A DNA stretch of 9,444 bases, from assembly GCA_023397905.1 (NCBI GenBank), contig JAEWSZ010000233.1, forward strand, positions 1-9,444, read 5' to 3'. Shown piece by piece: positions 1-7,164 of the stretch. Made by a program: the position numbers and the translations under genes. Below the pieces are notes generated by a model that did no database searches, was not told the origin of the DNA, and worked only from the letters and a program-made list of their open reading frames with translations. The DNA is from Bacillota bacterium. Its GTDB lineage: Bacteria > Bacillota > Clostridia > Acetivibrionales > DSM-1351. Numbering within the stretch: position 1 is the first letter of the stretch; each line of letters opens with the position of its first letter.

Positions 1-324
1 ATGTGGAAGGATCCCGGAGCGCATATGTATATGGATATCGTGGTGGCGCAGCTGACGGATTACTGCGACGCCGGCTCGGCCTGGGATACCTGGAATACGC
101 TGAACACTTACCAATACAACCCCGGAGAATTATCCGGCATCGGGCTCGGCGATTCGGAATGGCCGTCCTATTTCAACTCGGATTACCAGAATCCGAACAG
201 CGGAGCCGTGATCCGCTGGGGAAACGAAGAGAACGGTTCGCTGTTCGGTCAGCCGCTGCGGGATAAAGGCCCCAATGGCCCGGAAAGTCATAACACGTTA
301 TATGACTGGGTTATATTCAATTAG
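1..324 (+). CDS. C-terminal part of an unrecognised protein, cut by the window start
   Basis: An open frame runs from the first base to a TAG stop at 322-324, giving 107 residues. The first codon is ATG, but no upstream sequence is visible to judge it, so this is most likely the tail of a longer gene. The visible peptide is rich in Trp, Tyr, Asn and Gly, is acidic, and has no membrane segment, Cys cluster or catalytic motif that I recognise. Its aromatic, Asn/Gly-rich make-up resembles secreted or carbohydrate-associated beta-rich domains, but that is only an impression. The codons look more GC-rich than those of the downstream genes. The frame ends cleanly and a terminator-like hairpin follows about 70 nt later, which supports a real 3' end. 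Function unknown. Confidence 0.55.
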   Translation: MWKDPGAHMYMDIVVAQLTDYCDAGSAWDTWNTLNTYQYNPGELSGIGLGDSEWPSYFNSDYQNPNSGAVIRWGNEENGSLFGQPLRDKGPNGPESHNTLYDWVIFN

Positions 325-396
325 CGTATAAATCAGGCAAAATAATGAAGGATAGAATAAATTGCCAGTAAAATAATCTCAACTCACTGTAAAAAC

Positions 397-440
397 AAGC
401 TGGAATAATCTAATACCAAAGATTTATTCCAGCTTTTGCC
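397..440 (+). terminator. Rho-independent terminator-like hairpin after the first gene
   Basis: AAGCTGGAATAATC at 397-410 pairs with GATTTATTCCAGCTT at 421-435, with a single-base bulge. The loop is 10 nt and the stem ends in a short T run. The stem is AT-rich at its top. It lies between the stop of the upstream gene and the promoter of the ABC-F gene, where a terminator is expected. Confidence 0.7.
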
Positions 441-489
441 TTGTGAAAAGAGGTACTATACCGGAGGGAAAACCTGTGTTATTTTTCTT

Positions 490-519
490 TTGACGTAAGG
501 ACGGTCTTTAAGTTATACT
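490..519 (+). promoter_or_regulatory. Probable sigma-A promoter of the ABC-F gene
   Basis: TTGACG (490-495) and TATACT (514-519) are separated by 18 nt, which matches a housekeeping -35/-10 pair well. Transcription would start near 526 and give a leader of about 60 nt before the ATG at 585. No long leader hairpin lies within that transcript. Prediction by eye only. Confidence 0.5.
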
Positions 520-584
520 ATTGATTGATTTAATGGATTTGATCGGACTGACCGAAATGTTTCCTGGAGGTTGAGATATATTTT

Positions 585-2141
585 ATGAGCATATTGACTG
601 TTGAAAATGTAAGCCATGGCTTCGGAGCCAGAAAAATTCTGGAGGATGCCTCCTTCAGGCTGTTGAAGGGCGAACATGTAGGGCTTGTGGGTGCTAACGG
701 CGAAGGTAAATCCACATTTTTGAATATTATAACAGGTAAGCTTATGCCTGACGAGGGCAAGGTGGAATGGTGCAACAGAATAACCACTGGATATCTGGAC
801 CAGCATACGGTTCTGACGCCTGGAAAGACTATCCGCGAAGCGCTCAGGGAAGCCTTCCAATATATGTTCGACCTGGAAAAGGAAATGCTTGAATTATATG
901 AAAAAATGGGGGAAGCCCCTGAAAGTGAAATAAATGCCATGATGGAGGATGTGGGAGATATCCAGAGCGTCCTGGAACACAATGGTTTTTATATTCTGGA
1001 TTCAAAAATTGAAGAGGTCGCCAACGGACTCGGGCTGGGGGATATCGGCTTGGAAACCGACGTGGGAAACCTCAGCGGGGGACAGCGTGCGAAGGTGCTG
1101 CTCACAAAGCTCTTGCTCCAGAATCCCATGATACTGATCCTGGATGAGCCCACAAATTTTCTGGATGAGAACCACATTGCGTGGCTGAAGAACTTTTTGA
1201 AGGAATACGAGAACGCTTTTATTCTTGTCTCCCATGACATCCCGTTTTTAAATGATGTTGTAAATGTCATATATCATGTGGAAAATGCCGTATTGACCAG
1301 ATATTCCGGCAATTATGACGAATTCCAGAGGATGTACCAGCTTTCCAGGCAGCAGACCCAGCAGGCTTATGAGAAGCAGCAGAAGGAGATTGAAAAGCTG
1401 GAGGATTTCATAGCCAGGAACAAGGCAAGGGTAGCTACTACAAATATGGCAAAGAGCAGGCAAAAGAAGCTTGATAAAATGGACATAATAGAGAAAGTAA
1501 AGGAAAAGGTAAAGCCGGTGTTCAAATTCCGGGAAGCGAGAGCTCCGGGAAGATATGTTTTCCAGACCAAAGACCTTGTCATCGGTTACGAATCGGCATT
1601 GACCAGCTCTTTGAACATAGCGCTGGAGCGGGGGCAAAAGATTGCGGTAAAAGGCGTCAACGGCCTTGGAAAATCAACGCTGCTGAAAACCCTGCTGGGC
1701 ATTCAAAAGCCTTTTGCGGGGGAAGTGAAGCTGGACGACTACCTGTTTCCGGGTTATTTTGAGCAGGAGTCCGAGAGATATAACAATAATACGGCCCTGG
1801 AAGAGGTGTGGAACGACTATCCCGGCATGTCCAATGCCGAAGTCAGGGGCGCGCTGGCCAAATGCGGACTTACCACCGAGCATATCACCAGCCAGATGAT
1901 GGTGCTGAGCGGAGGCGAAAATGCCAAGGTACGGCTGTGCAAGCTGATGCTGAAGGACGTTAACTGGCTCATACTGGACGAGCCCACAAACCATCTTGAT
2001 GCGGAGGCTAAAGATGAGCTGAAAAAGGCGTTAAAGGAGTTCAAGGGCACCATACTTCTGGTATGCCACGAACCGGAATTCTATGAGGACTGGGTCACTG
2101 AGGTCTGGAATGTGGAAAAATGGACCACAAAAATAGTTTAA
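585..2141 (+). CDS. yfmM: ABC-F family ATPase, YfmM-like (ribosome-associated)
   Basis: This soluble protein of 518 residues has two ABC ATPase domains and no membrane segments, as in ABC-F proteins, which bind the ribosomal E-site region and act in translation or antibiotic protection. Domain 1 has Walker A GANGEGKST (36-44), signature LSGGQ (163-167), Walker B with Glu188 and H-loop His217. A charged Gln/Lys-rich linker (about 245-315) is the interdomain arm. Domain 2 has Walker A GVNGLGKST (357-365), LSGGE (441-445), Glu466 and His495. Both catalytic glutamates are present. The length and the N-terminal sequence match my memory of Bacillus YfmM closely, including the unusual Glu in the first Walker A. 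GGAGG at 566-570 lies 14 nt before the ATG, rather far. No better in-frame start exists upstream. The gene is monocistronic between its own promoter and a terminator. Whether it gives drug resistance cannot be told from sequence. Confidence 0.93.
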   Translation: MSILTVENVSHGFGARKILEDASFRLLKGEHVGLVGANGEGKSTFLNIITGKLMPDEGKVEWCNRITTGYLDQHTVLTPGKTIREALREAFQYMFDLEKEMLELYEKMGEAPESEINAMMEDVGDIQSVLEHNGFYILDSKIEEVANGLGLGDIGLETDVGNLSGGQRAKVLLTKLLLQNPMILILDEPTNFLDENHIAWLKNFLKEYENAFILVSHDIPFLNDVVNVIYHVENAVLTRYSGNYDEFQRMYQLSRQQTQQAYEKQQKEIEKLEDFIARNKARVATTNMAKSRQKKLDKMDIIEKVKEKVKPVFKFREARAPGRYVFQTKDLVIGYESALTSSLNIALERGQKIAVKGVNGLGKSTLLKTLLGIQKPFAGEVKLDDYLFPGYFEQESERYNNNTALEEVWNDYPGMSNAEVRGALAKCGLTTEHITSQMMVLSGGENAKVRLCKLMLKDVNWLILDEPTNHLDAEAKDELKKALKEFKGTILLVCHEPEFYEDWVTEVWNVEKWTTKIV

Positions 2142-2148
2142 AAATAGC

Positions 2149-2200
2149 GGGACATGCCTCCGGAATTGAATTTTTTATGAAGAGAGGGATGTCCCATTTA
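2149..2200. terminator. Bidirectional terminator between convergent ABC-F and P-II genes
   Basis: GGGACAT (2149-2155) pairs perfectly with ATGTCCC (2189-2195). After one G:G mismatch the stem continues with CCTC (2157-2160) against GAGG (2184-2187). On the plus strand it is followed by ATTTATT. On the minus strand it is followed by a run of five T (complement of 2140-2144). It starts 8 nt after the ABC-F stop and about 45 nt beyond the P-II stop, so it could serve both genes. Confidence 0.6.
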
Positions 2201-2245
2201 TTATGTGGTGTACAGCGTATTGCGGGAATATTTGGATTATATGGT

Positions 2246-2587
2246 CTAACCTATTGCCACAGGGCCTTCTTCACCGGTCCTTATCCTGTAGCATTCTTCG
2301 ATGGGGAGTACGAATATTTTTCCGTCGCCGATGCTTCCGGTCCTTGCCACATTGACAATTGCCTCAACTGTGGGTTTTACGAATTCATCGTTGACAGATA
2401 TCTCAAATCTCACTTTATTCAGAAGATTGACTTCTGTTACAGTCCCACGGTAGCTTTCGGTATAACCCATCTGTTGTCCGCAGCCCTTTACATGGCTGAC
2501 GGTCATTTTGTGGATCTGAGCGTCAAATAAGGCCTGCTTCACATCCTCAAATGCTTCCGGTCTTACTATTGCAATCACCATTTTCAT
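2246..2587 (-). CDS. P-II family nitrogen/energy signalling protein lacking the uridylylation tyrosine
   Basis: This protein of 113 residues matches the usual P-II length and aligns with enteric GlnB without gaps around the landmarks. P-II trimers sense ATP/ADP and 2-oxoglutarate and control transporters, enzymes or regulators through the T-loop. The nucleotide-binding loop TGSIGDGKIF (83-92) is intact, as are Lys90, Arg101 and Arg103. Gln39, which contacts Mg-ATP/2-oxoglutarate in the family, and Lys58 are kept. In the T-loop (about 37-55), Tyr46-Arg47-Gly48 remain but position 51, the uridylylated Tyr of GlnB, is Thr, and position 49 is Thr. Control by uridylylation is therefore unlikely, and direct effector sensing is the simpler reading. 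The gene opens Met-Lys-Met. GAGGAGGCGG (2593-2602, complement) lies at good distance from the first ATG. It is divergent from iorA, and no ammonium transporter or glutamine synthetase gene is next to it. Confidence 0.93.
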   Translation of the reverse strand: MKMVIAIVRPEAFEDVKQALFDAQIHKMTVSHVKGCGQQMGYTESYRGTVTEVNLLNKVRFEISVNDEFVKPTVEAIVNVARTGSIGDGKIFVLPIEECYRIRTGEEGPVAIG

Positions 2588-2629
2588 AAATACCGCCTCC
2601 TCAAATATAAGATGTGCTTTTATACATAT

Positions 2630-2654
2630 ATTATAACTAATTTACCGGATTATA
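2630..2654 (-). promoter_or_regulatory. Possible promoter region of the P-II gene
   Basis: On the minus strand there are two perfect TATAAT boxes (2654-2649 and 2635-2630), each inside the repeated word AGTTATAAT. Neither has a convincing -35 box at 16-18 nt. The nearer one would give a leader of about 35 nt before the start at 2587. The stretch is very AT-rich, so chance matches are likely. Confidence 0.35.
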
Positions 2655-2757
2655 ACTATAAATTTTTTAACATGCGCGGGATATATTGCATTACAAGCCG
2701 GATATCCACGGCCCGTAAAGCTTATAAAAAAGATGTTATTAAAAACCGGCAATAGTA

Positions 2758-2766
2758 TGTTATAAT
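2758..2766 (+). promoter_or_regulatory. Extended -10 promoter of the iorAB operon
   Basis: TGTTATAAT (2758-2766) contains a perfect TATAAT with the TGn extension. The -35 region is poor (ATTAAA at 17 nt spacing or TTATTA at 19 nt), as is common for extended -10 promoters. The start would be near 2773, leaving a short leader of about 28 nt and no room for a riboswitch. A weak ribosome binding site, GACGAGG (2789-2795), precedes the ATG. Confidence 0.5.
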
Positions 2767-2800
2767 TTTTATACACGAGACTGGACAAGACGAGGTTAAA

Positions 2801-4597
2801 ATGAAGAGAAAATTGTTAATGGGTAATGAAGCCATAGCGTTCGGGGCTATCAAAGCCGGGGTCAATGTAGTTACCGGATATCCCGGAACTCCTTCCACGG
2901 AGGTTTTGGAAACTATAGCTCATAACAATCCCAAAGATGGCAATATATATGTTGAATGGTCGGTAAATGAAAAATCAGCTATGGAAATAGCGGCAGGTGC
3001 TGCGTACAGCGGTGCAAGGACTCTGGTGACCATGAAGCAGGTGGGGCTGAATGTGGCCTCGGACCCGCTTATGAGCCTGGCCTATATAGGCGTCAAAGGC
3101 GGAATGGTGGTGCTGGTGGCAGATGATCCCGGCCCTTTTTCATCCCAGACAGAGCAGGATACAAGACATTTTGCGAGATATTCCAATCTTCCGGTATTGG
3201 ATCCGGCCACACCTGAAGAAGCATATGAAATGATACAGTATGCTTTCAAACTTTCTGAAGAGGTAGAGCTTCCGGTATTTTTAAGGCCGACCACAAGGGT
3301 ATGCCATGCCTGCGGTACCATTGATATGGCCGGAGAGCGTGAGGCACATGTTCCCGATGGCTTTGTAAAAGATCCCAAGTGGGTTATTTTCCCCAGCCTG
3401 GCATACAGGAAACACCTTCATATAGAGCAGCTTCAGCACAGCCTGAGCGATATTTTTTCAAAGAGTGAATTTAACAGGGTTTCAGGAAAAGGCAGACTTG
3501 GCGTTGCGGCGTCTGGAGTGGCCTATACCTATGTCCTGGAAGCGATTGAAAAATTGCAGTGCCATATAAAGGTATTCAAGGTGGGAACCCCATATCCTTT
3601 CCCAAAAGCGCTGGCGGAGGATTTTCTCTCAGGGCTTGAAAAGGTTCTGGTATTTGAAGAGCTGGACCCCGTCGTAGAAGAGGAATTGTCCATGCTGTGC
3701 GCCCAAAACCACAGCAATGTAAATATATCCGGAAAGAAATCCGGACATATGCCTTTTGCAGGGGAATATACATTTGAACTGGTTTATGAGGCTTTAGCCG
3801 GTTTCGCAGGAAAGCCCGCTGAAAGTCCGGACAGGCCGGCTGTGCCGGAACTTCCTGTAAGACAGCCGGTACTCTGCGCGGGCTGTCCCCACAGAGCTTC
3901 CTTCTATGCTGTAAAAACGGCAATGAAAGGCAGGAAAGCCGTATTCACGGGGGATATAGGCTGCTATACCCTTGGAAATGCAAAGCCGCTGGAAATGGTT
4001 GATACCTGTCTGTGCATGGGAGCGGGTATAACAGTTGCGCAGGGCATAAAAAGGGCTGAGCCGGATACGGACAATATTGCGTTTATCGGAGACTCGACCT
4101 TTTTCCATACGGGTATTCCAGGCATAGTCAACGCCGTCTACAACAATACCGATGTAACTGTTGTGATCCTGGACAACAGCACTACGGCCATGACGGGACA
4201 TCAGCCCCATCCGGGCATAGGGCGGACCATGATGGGCAGTATTTCGGAAAAGGTGGACATCGGAGGAGTGGTGAAAGCCTGTGGAGTGGAGCACATCGCC
4301 GTGGGAAACCCCTTGGAATTTAAAAATTCAGTTGAACTGATAAAAAAGGCGGTGGAGCACAAAGGGCCGTCGGTTGTCATATTTCAAGCCCCATGTATTG
4401 CCTTGTTCAAACCTGAAGTTAAATTCGGGGTAAATGAAAATTGTAAAAATTGCAGGAAGTGTATCAAAGAAATCGGATGTCCCGCAATATACGCCGCGGA
4501 CGGCAGAGTTGAGATCGAACCTTCACTTTGCTATGGCTGCGGTTTGTGTACAAATGTCTGTCCCTTTGACGCCATAGGAGGACTGGAAAATGACTGA
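2801..4597 (+). CDS. iorA: Indolepyruvate:ferredoxin oxidoreductase, alpha subunit
   Basis: IorA carries the thiamine-diphosphate and iron-sulfur centres of the enzyme that oxidises arylpyruvates (indole-, phenyl-, 4-hydroxyphenylpyruvate) with CoA to arylacetyl-CoA and CO2, reducing ferredoxin. In these 598 residues, the usual length, come first a pyrimidine-binding domain with the GYPGTPSTE motif (26-34) and Glu53/Glu57, then a middle transketolase-C-like domain (about 230-335). Next is the TPP-binding domain with CAGCPHR (359-365), GDIGCYTLG (384-392) and GDS (430-432) followed by Asp458-Asn459. A C-terminal ferredoxin-like domain holds two [4Fe-4S] motifs: Cys548, 551, 554, 560 and Cys577, 580, 583, 587. 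All eight ligands are present, although the first motif has five residues instead of three before its last Cys. The ATG at 2801 begins with the conserved family N-terminus. The reading frame overlaps iorB by 8 nt, so the two subunits are probably translationally coupled. Confidence 0.96.
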   Translation: MKRKLLMGNEAIAFGAIKAGVNVVTGYPGTPSTEVLETIAHNNPKDGNIYVEWSVNEKSAMEIAAGAAYSGARTLVTMKQVGLNVASDPLMSLAYIGVKGGMVVLVADDPGPFSSQTEQDTRHFARYSNLPVLDPATPEEAYEMIQYAFKLSEEVELPVFLRPTTRVCHACGTIDMAGEREAHVPDGFVKDPKWVIFPSLAYRKHLHIEQLQHSLSDIFSKSEFNRVSGKGRLGVAASGVAYTYVLEAIEKLQCHIKVFKVGTPYPFPKALAEDFLSGLEKVLVFEELDPVVEEELSMLCAQNHSNVNISGKKSGHMPFAGEYTFELVYEALAGFAGKPAESPDRPAVPELPVRQPVLCAGCPHRASFYAVKTAMKGRKAVFTGDIGCYTLGNAKPLEMVDTCLCMGAGITVAQGIKRAEPDTDNIAFIGDSTFFHTGIPGIVNAVYNNTDVTVVILDNSTTAMTGHQPHPGIGRTMMGSISEKVDIGGVVKACGVEHIAVGNPLEFKNSVELIKKAVEHKGPSVVIFQAPCIALFKPEVKFGVNENCKNCRKCIKEIGCPAIYAADGRVEIEPSLCYGCGLCTNVCPFDAIGGLEND

Positions 4598-5201
4598 TTC
4601 AAGATTTGACATTTTAATATCCGGTGTGGGAGGACAGGGCACGGTCCTGGCCTCAAGGCTGATCGCCGCCGCCGCAATCAGGCAGGGGAGCTTTGCCAGG
4701 ACTTCGGAGACCATAGGGATGTCCCAAAGAGGCGGATGTGTGGTAAGCCATGTGAGGATAAACAGCGAAAAAGCCAGCTCCATTATCCCTTTGTCCGGTG
4801 CGGATATGCTGATCGCCTTTGAGCTGTCGGAGGCCGCACGCAGCCTGCCGAGGCTGCGAAAAGAGGGCTGCTGTATAGTAAACACCCAGGTAATCAAACC
4901 TGTATCGGCTTCGCTGGGCACTTCCAGGTATGATATAGATGAGATTACTGCATTTATAAAAAATAACATCTCGGAAGCCTATTTTATTGACGGGTATGAA
5001 ATTGCCAGGCAGGCCGGCAATGTAAAAGCGGTTAATGTGGTATTGCTGGGGGCTGCGACGGCAGTGGGGAAAATGCCTTATGGCAGAGAGGCCATGCTTG
5101 AGGCGATCGTGGAAAATGTACCGCAGAAATTCAGAGAGCTGAATGAGAAGGCCTTTGAGCTGGGATACGGGTCTGTGGCAAAGCCGTTGGAAAGAACCTG
5201 A
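4590..5201 (+). CDS. iorB: Indolepyruvate:ferredoxin oxidoreductase, beta subunit
   Basis: IorB is the gamma-type domain partner of IorA. These 203 residues match the usual length of about 200. The N-terminus has the glycine-rich GVGGQG motif (12-17), followed by the conserved stretch with SETIGMSQRGG (39-49) and a Val-Ser-His-Val-Arg segment. This is the CoA/electron-transfer-side domain shared with pyruvate:ferredoxin oxidoreductase gamma chains. It has no iron-sulfur motif of its own. AGGAGG at 4576-4581 lies inside the end of iorA, 8 nt before the ATG, which fixes the start. The gene ends 138 nt before mgsA, and no strong terminator was seen in that gap. Confidence 0.95.
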   Translation: MTDSRFDILISGVGGQGTVLASRLIAAAAIRQGSFARTSETIGMSQRGGCVVSHVRINSEKASSIIPLSGADMLIAFELSEAARSLPRLRKEGCCIVNTQVIKPVSASLGTSRYDIDEITAFIKNNISEAYFIDGYEIARQAGNVKAVNVVLLGAATAVGKMPYGREAMLEAIVENVPQKFRELNEKAFELGYGSVAKPLERT

Positions 5202-5339
5202 CATAAGAGCTGAATAGAAGAGCCTGGCAGAAAAAAAGGCAGCAATCTCCAGGATTTATTTAATGCCATTAAAATATATATTATATTAATTCGCCGAAAT
5301 GCGGCTAAAAACTACAAAGGGCTTGGGAGGCTGAAATCT
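5202..5339 (+). other. Intergenic gap between iorB and mgsA
   Basis: This 138-nt AT-rich gap holds no gene. It contains a weak CCTGG/CCAGG pairing (5222-5226 with 5251-5255) with a long loop, an AT-rich TATATATTATATTAAT stretch (about 5275-5290) that could hold a -10 box, and a four-pair GCCG/CGGC hairpin (5292-5304). None is strong enough to call a terminator or promoter, so readthrough from iorB into mgsA is possible. Confidence 0.4.
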
Positions 5340-5801
5340 ATGAGTGGGAACAAATTGGGAAAGCAGAAGCACATCGCTTTGGTAGCGCATGATAACAGAA
5401 AGCAGGACCTTATAAACTGGGTTAAAAGTAAAAGCGGAATTCTCAGCAGGCAATTTTTATGCGGAACGGGAACAACTGCACAGCTTATTACAGAAAATAC
5501 GGGGCTGCCGGTTAAACGCTATAAAAGCGGACCTCTGGGCGGAGACCAGCAAATAGGCGCCTGTATAGCAAACGGAGAAGTTGATTTTATGATTTTTTTC
5601 TGGGATCCGCTTACCTCCCAGCCTCATGATCCGGATGTGAAGGCGCTGCTCAGAATAGCTGTATTGTATGATATTCCGGTGGCGATGAACCAGTCCACCG
5701 CTGACTTTATTTTGTCGTCGGAGCTGATGGACAGCGAATACGAGAGAAATATAGTGGATTATTACAGCAGGATCAGAAAAGAGCATTTCGGGGAATATTG
5801 A
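5340..5801 (+). CDS. mgsA: Methylglyoxal synthase
   Basis: MgsA removes phosphate from dihydroxyacetone phosphate to give methylglyoxal, a cytoplasmic bypass used when triose phosphates build up and phosphate is short. The 153 residues match the family length. The active-site residues known from E. coli all appear, offset by two: His17, Asp18, Asp69 in GGDQQIGA, Asp89 in FFWDPL, His96 and Asp99 in PHDPDVKALLR. The GTGTT motif (42-46) and the Lys-Ser-Gly-Pro-Leu-Gly-Gly phosphate loop (62-68) are intact. GGGAGG at 5325-5330 lies 9 nt before the ATG. It sits between iorB and the paaK-like gene although it has no step in arylpyruvate metabolism. It may be co-transcribed by chance or share growth-phase control. 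No glyoxalase or methylglyoxal reductase gene is nearby. Confidence 0.97.
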   Translation: MSGNKLGKQKHIALVAHDNRKQDLINWVKSKSGILSRQFLCGTGTTAQLITENTGLPVKRYKSGPLGGDQQIGACIANGEVDFMIFFWDPLTSQPHDPDVKALLRIAVLYDIPVAMNQSTADFILSSELMDSEYERNIVDYYSRIRKEHFGEY

Positions 5802-5853
5802 GGCAGAATTCAGGAGCCGGAGGTTTGGAGCCTGCCTCCTGGGCTGGACTTTT
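5800..5853 (+). terminator. Possible terminator or attenuator with alternative stems between mgsA and paaK
   Basis: The stretch 5832-5841 can pair in three exclusive ways: GAGGCAG (5800-5806, overlapping the mgsA stop) with CTGCCTC (5832-5838); CAGGAG (5811-5816) with CTCCTG (5836-5841); and GGAGG (5819-5823) with CCTCC (5835-5839). Four T follow at 5850-5853 after a gap of about 8 nt, so it is not a classical terminator. It may cut expression partly or protect the mgsA 3' end. Confidence 0.35.
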
Positions 5854-5911
5854 GCACGGAGAATTTATATAATAAATCTAAAAAATCAATAGAAAGAAGA
5901 GATGAGTCGAG

Positions 5912-7153
5912 ATGAGTGAAGGCCGGTTTGAGCTGTTGCGGAAAATGCTTGTAAACATAAGCAATAACAGTCCGTTTTACATTGAGAAATTTAAAAAAAG
6001 CGGTGTTGATATAAATGAGGTTACATCGCTTGATATGATCAAAAAACTCCCCTTTACAACAAAGGAAGAACTTCGGGATGCTTACCCATTGGGGCTGCAG
6101 GCAGTACCCGATGAAAAAATAGTCAGAATACACTCCTCCTCGGGTACTACGGGGAAGCCCATAATTATTCCGTATACTGCCGGCGATGTGAGCGACTGGG
6201 CGGAAATGATGGCCAGGAGCTTTGAAATAGCCGGAATAACACCGCTGGACAGGATACAGATAACTCCGGGCTACGGTTTGTGGACCGCGGGCATCGGTTT
6301 CCAGGCGGGCTGTGAAAGGCTGGGGGCTATGGCGGTGCCCATGGGCCCGGGAAACACCGACAAGCAGCTGCAAATGATGATGGATATAAAATCCACCGTG
6401 ATAATCGGAACCTCCTCATATGCGCTGGTACTGGCCGAAGAGGTTGAGAAACGGGGACTCCGTCAGGAGATCAATCTGAAAAAAGGCGTAATTGGCTCCG
6501 AACGCTGGGGAGAAAAAATGAGGCAGCGTATCAAAAATGAGCTTGGAATAGATATCTATGATATATACGGGCTCACCGAGATATACGGGCCGGGGATTGC
6601 AATAGATTGCGGCTGCCACGACGGGATGCATTATTATGACGATTTTCTCTATTTTGAAATAATAGATTCGGTTACGGGAGAGGTGCTTCCGGAAGGGGAA
6701 ACGGGAGAGCTTGTCATTACAACCCTCAGAAAAGAGGGCGCGCCCCTTCTGAGGTACAGAACCAGAGACCTGACCAGGATAATTCCCGGCAAATGCAAAT
6801 GCGGTCTTTCCTATCCGCGTATTGACAGGATAATAGGCCGGACCGACGACATGGTCAAGGTAAAGGGAGTTAATATTTACCCGGGCCAGATAGACGAGAT
6901 TTTAAGAGATGTGGACGGAGTGAGCAGTGAATACCAGATAGTGATAGACCACATAAACGGAAAAGATATTATGACTTTGAAAGCGGAGTACAATTCCGAC
7001 GGCGATACGGCAAGAGAGGACATTGAATATAATATCGTGGATCTTTTCAAAAAGAGGATAGGGGTCCATATCATTGCAGAGGTAAGCGGCATTGGAAGCC
7101 TTCCCAGAAGTGAAAAGAAAAGCAAGAGGATAATTGACTACAGGCAGTGCTGA
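5912..7153 (+). CDS. paaK: Phenylacetate-CoA ligase family (AMP-forming), PaaK-like
   Basis: PaaK-type enzymes activate phenylacetate or related aryl acids with ATP and CoA, through an acyl-adenylate, to aryl-CoA. These 413 residues belong to the ANL superfamily. They contain the P-loop SSSGTTGKP (75-83), the YGLTE motif (219-223), the adenylate-contacting RYRTRDLTR (281-289), the hinge region with GRTDDM (309-314), and a C-terminal SEKKSKR segment (400-406) whose Lys403 matches the catalytic lysine. Cys233, Cys235, His240, Cys295 and Cys297 form a metal-site-like set also seen in relatives. The N-terminus is about 15-20 residues shorter than typical PaaK. A TGA at 5903-5905 in frame rules out an earlier start, and the ribosome binding site is weak. 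It lies downstream of iorAB, whose product it would also make, which supports an aryl-CoA role. The exact substrate is unproven. Confidence 0.92.
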   Translation: MSEGRFELLRKMLVNISNNSPFYIEKFKKSGVDINEVTSLDMIKKLPFTTKEELRDAYPLGLQAVPDEKIVRIHSSSGTTGKPIIIPYTAGDVSDWAEMMARSFEIAGITPLDRIQITPGYGLWTAGIGFQAGCERLGAMAVPMGPGNTDKQLQMMMDIKSTVIIGTSSYALVLAEEVEKRGLRQEINLKKGVIGSERWGEKMRQRIKNELGIDIYDIYGLTEIYGPGIAIDCGCHDGMHYYDDFLYFEIIDSVTGEVLPEGETGELVITTLRKEGAPLLRYRTRDLTRIIPGKCKCGLSYPRIDRIIGRTDDMVKVKGVNIYPGQIDEILRDVDGVSSEYQIVIDHINGKDIMTLKAEYNSDGDTAREDIEYNIVDLFKKRIGVHIIAEVSGIGSLPRSEKKSKRIIDYRQC

Positions 7154-7164
7154 AAAAGAAGCAG

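Noticed and set aside
513..2053. Several minus-strand frames of 70-150 codons opposite the ABC-F gene
   Set aside because: They lie antisense to a well-conserved gene, have Ser/Leu-rich shadow composition and no start signals.
2120..2530. 136-codon plus-strand frame overlapping the end of the ABC-F gene and most of the P-II gene
   Set aside because: It runs through the terminator hairpin and antisense to a clear P-II gene, has no ribosome binding site, and its peptide matches nothing recognisable.
3576..4294. Minus-strand frames opposite iorA
   Set aside because: They are antisense shadows of a conserved gene. Their Cys/His/Pro-rich peptides come from complementing the iorA codons.
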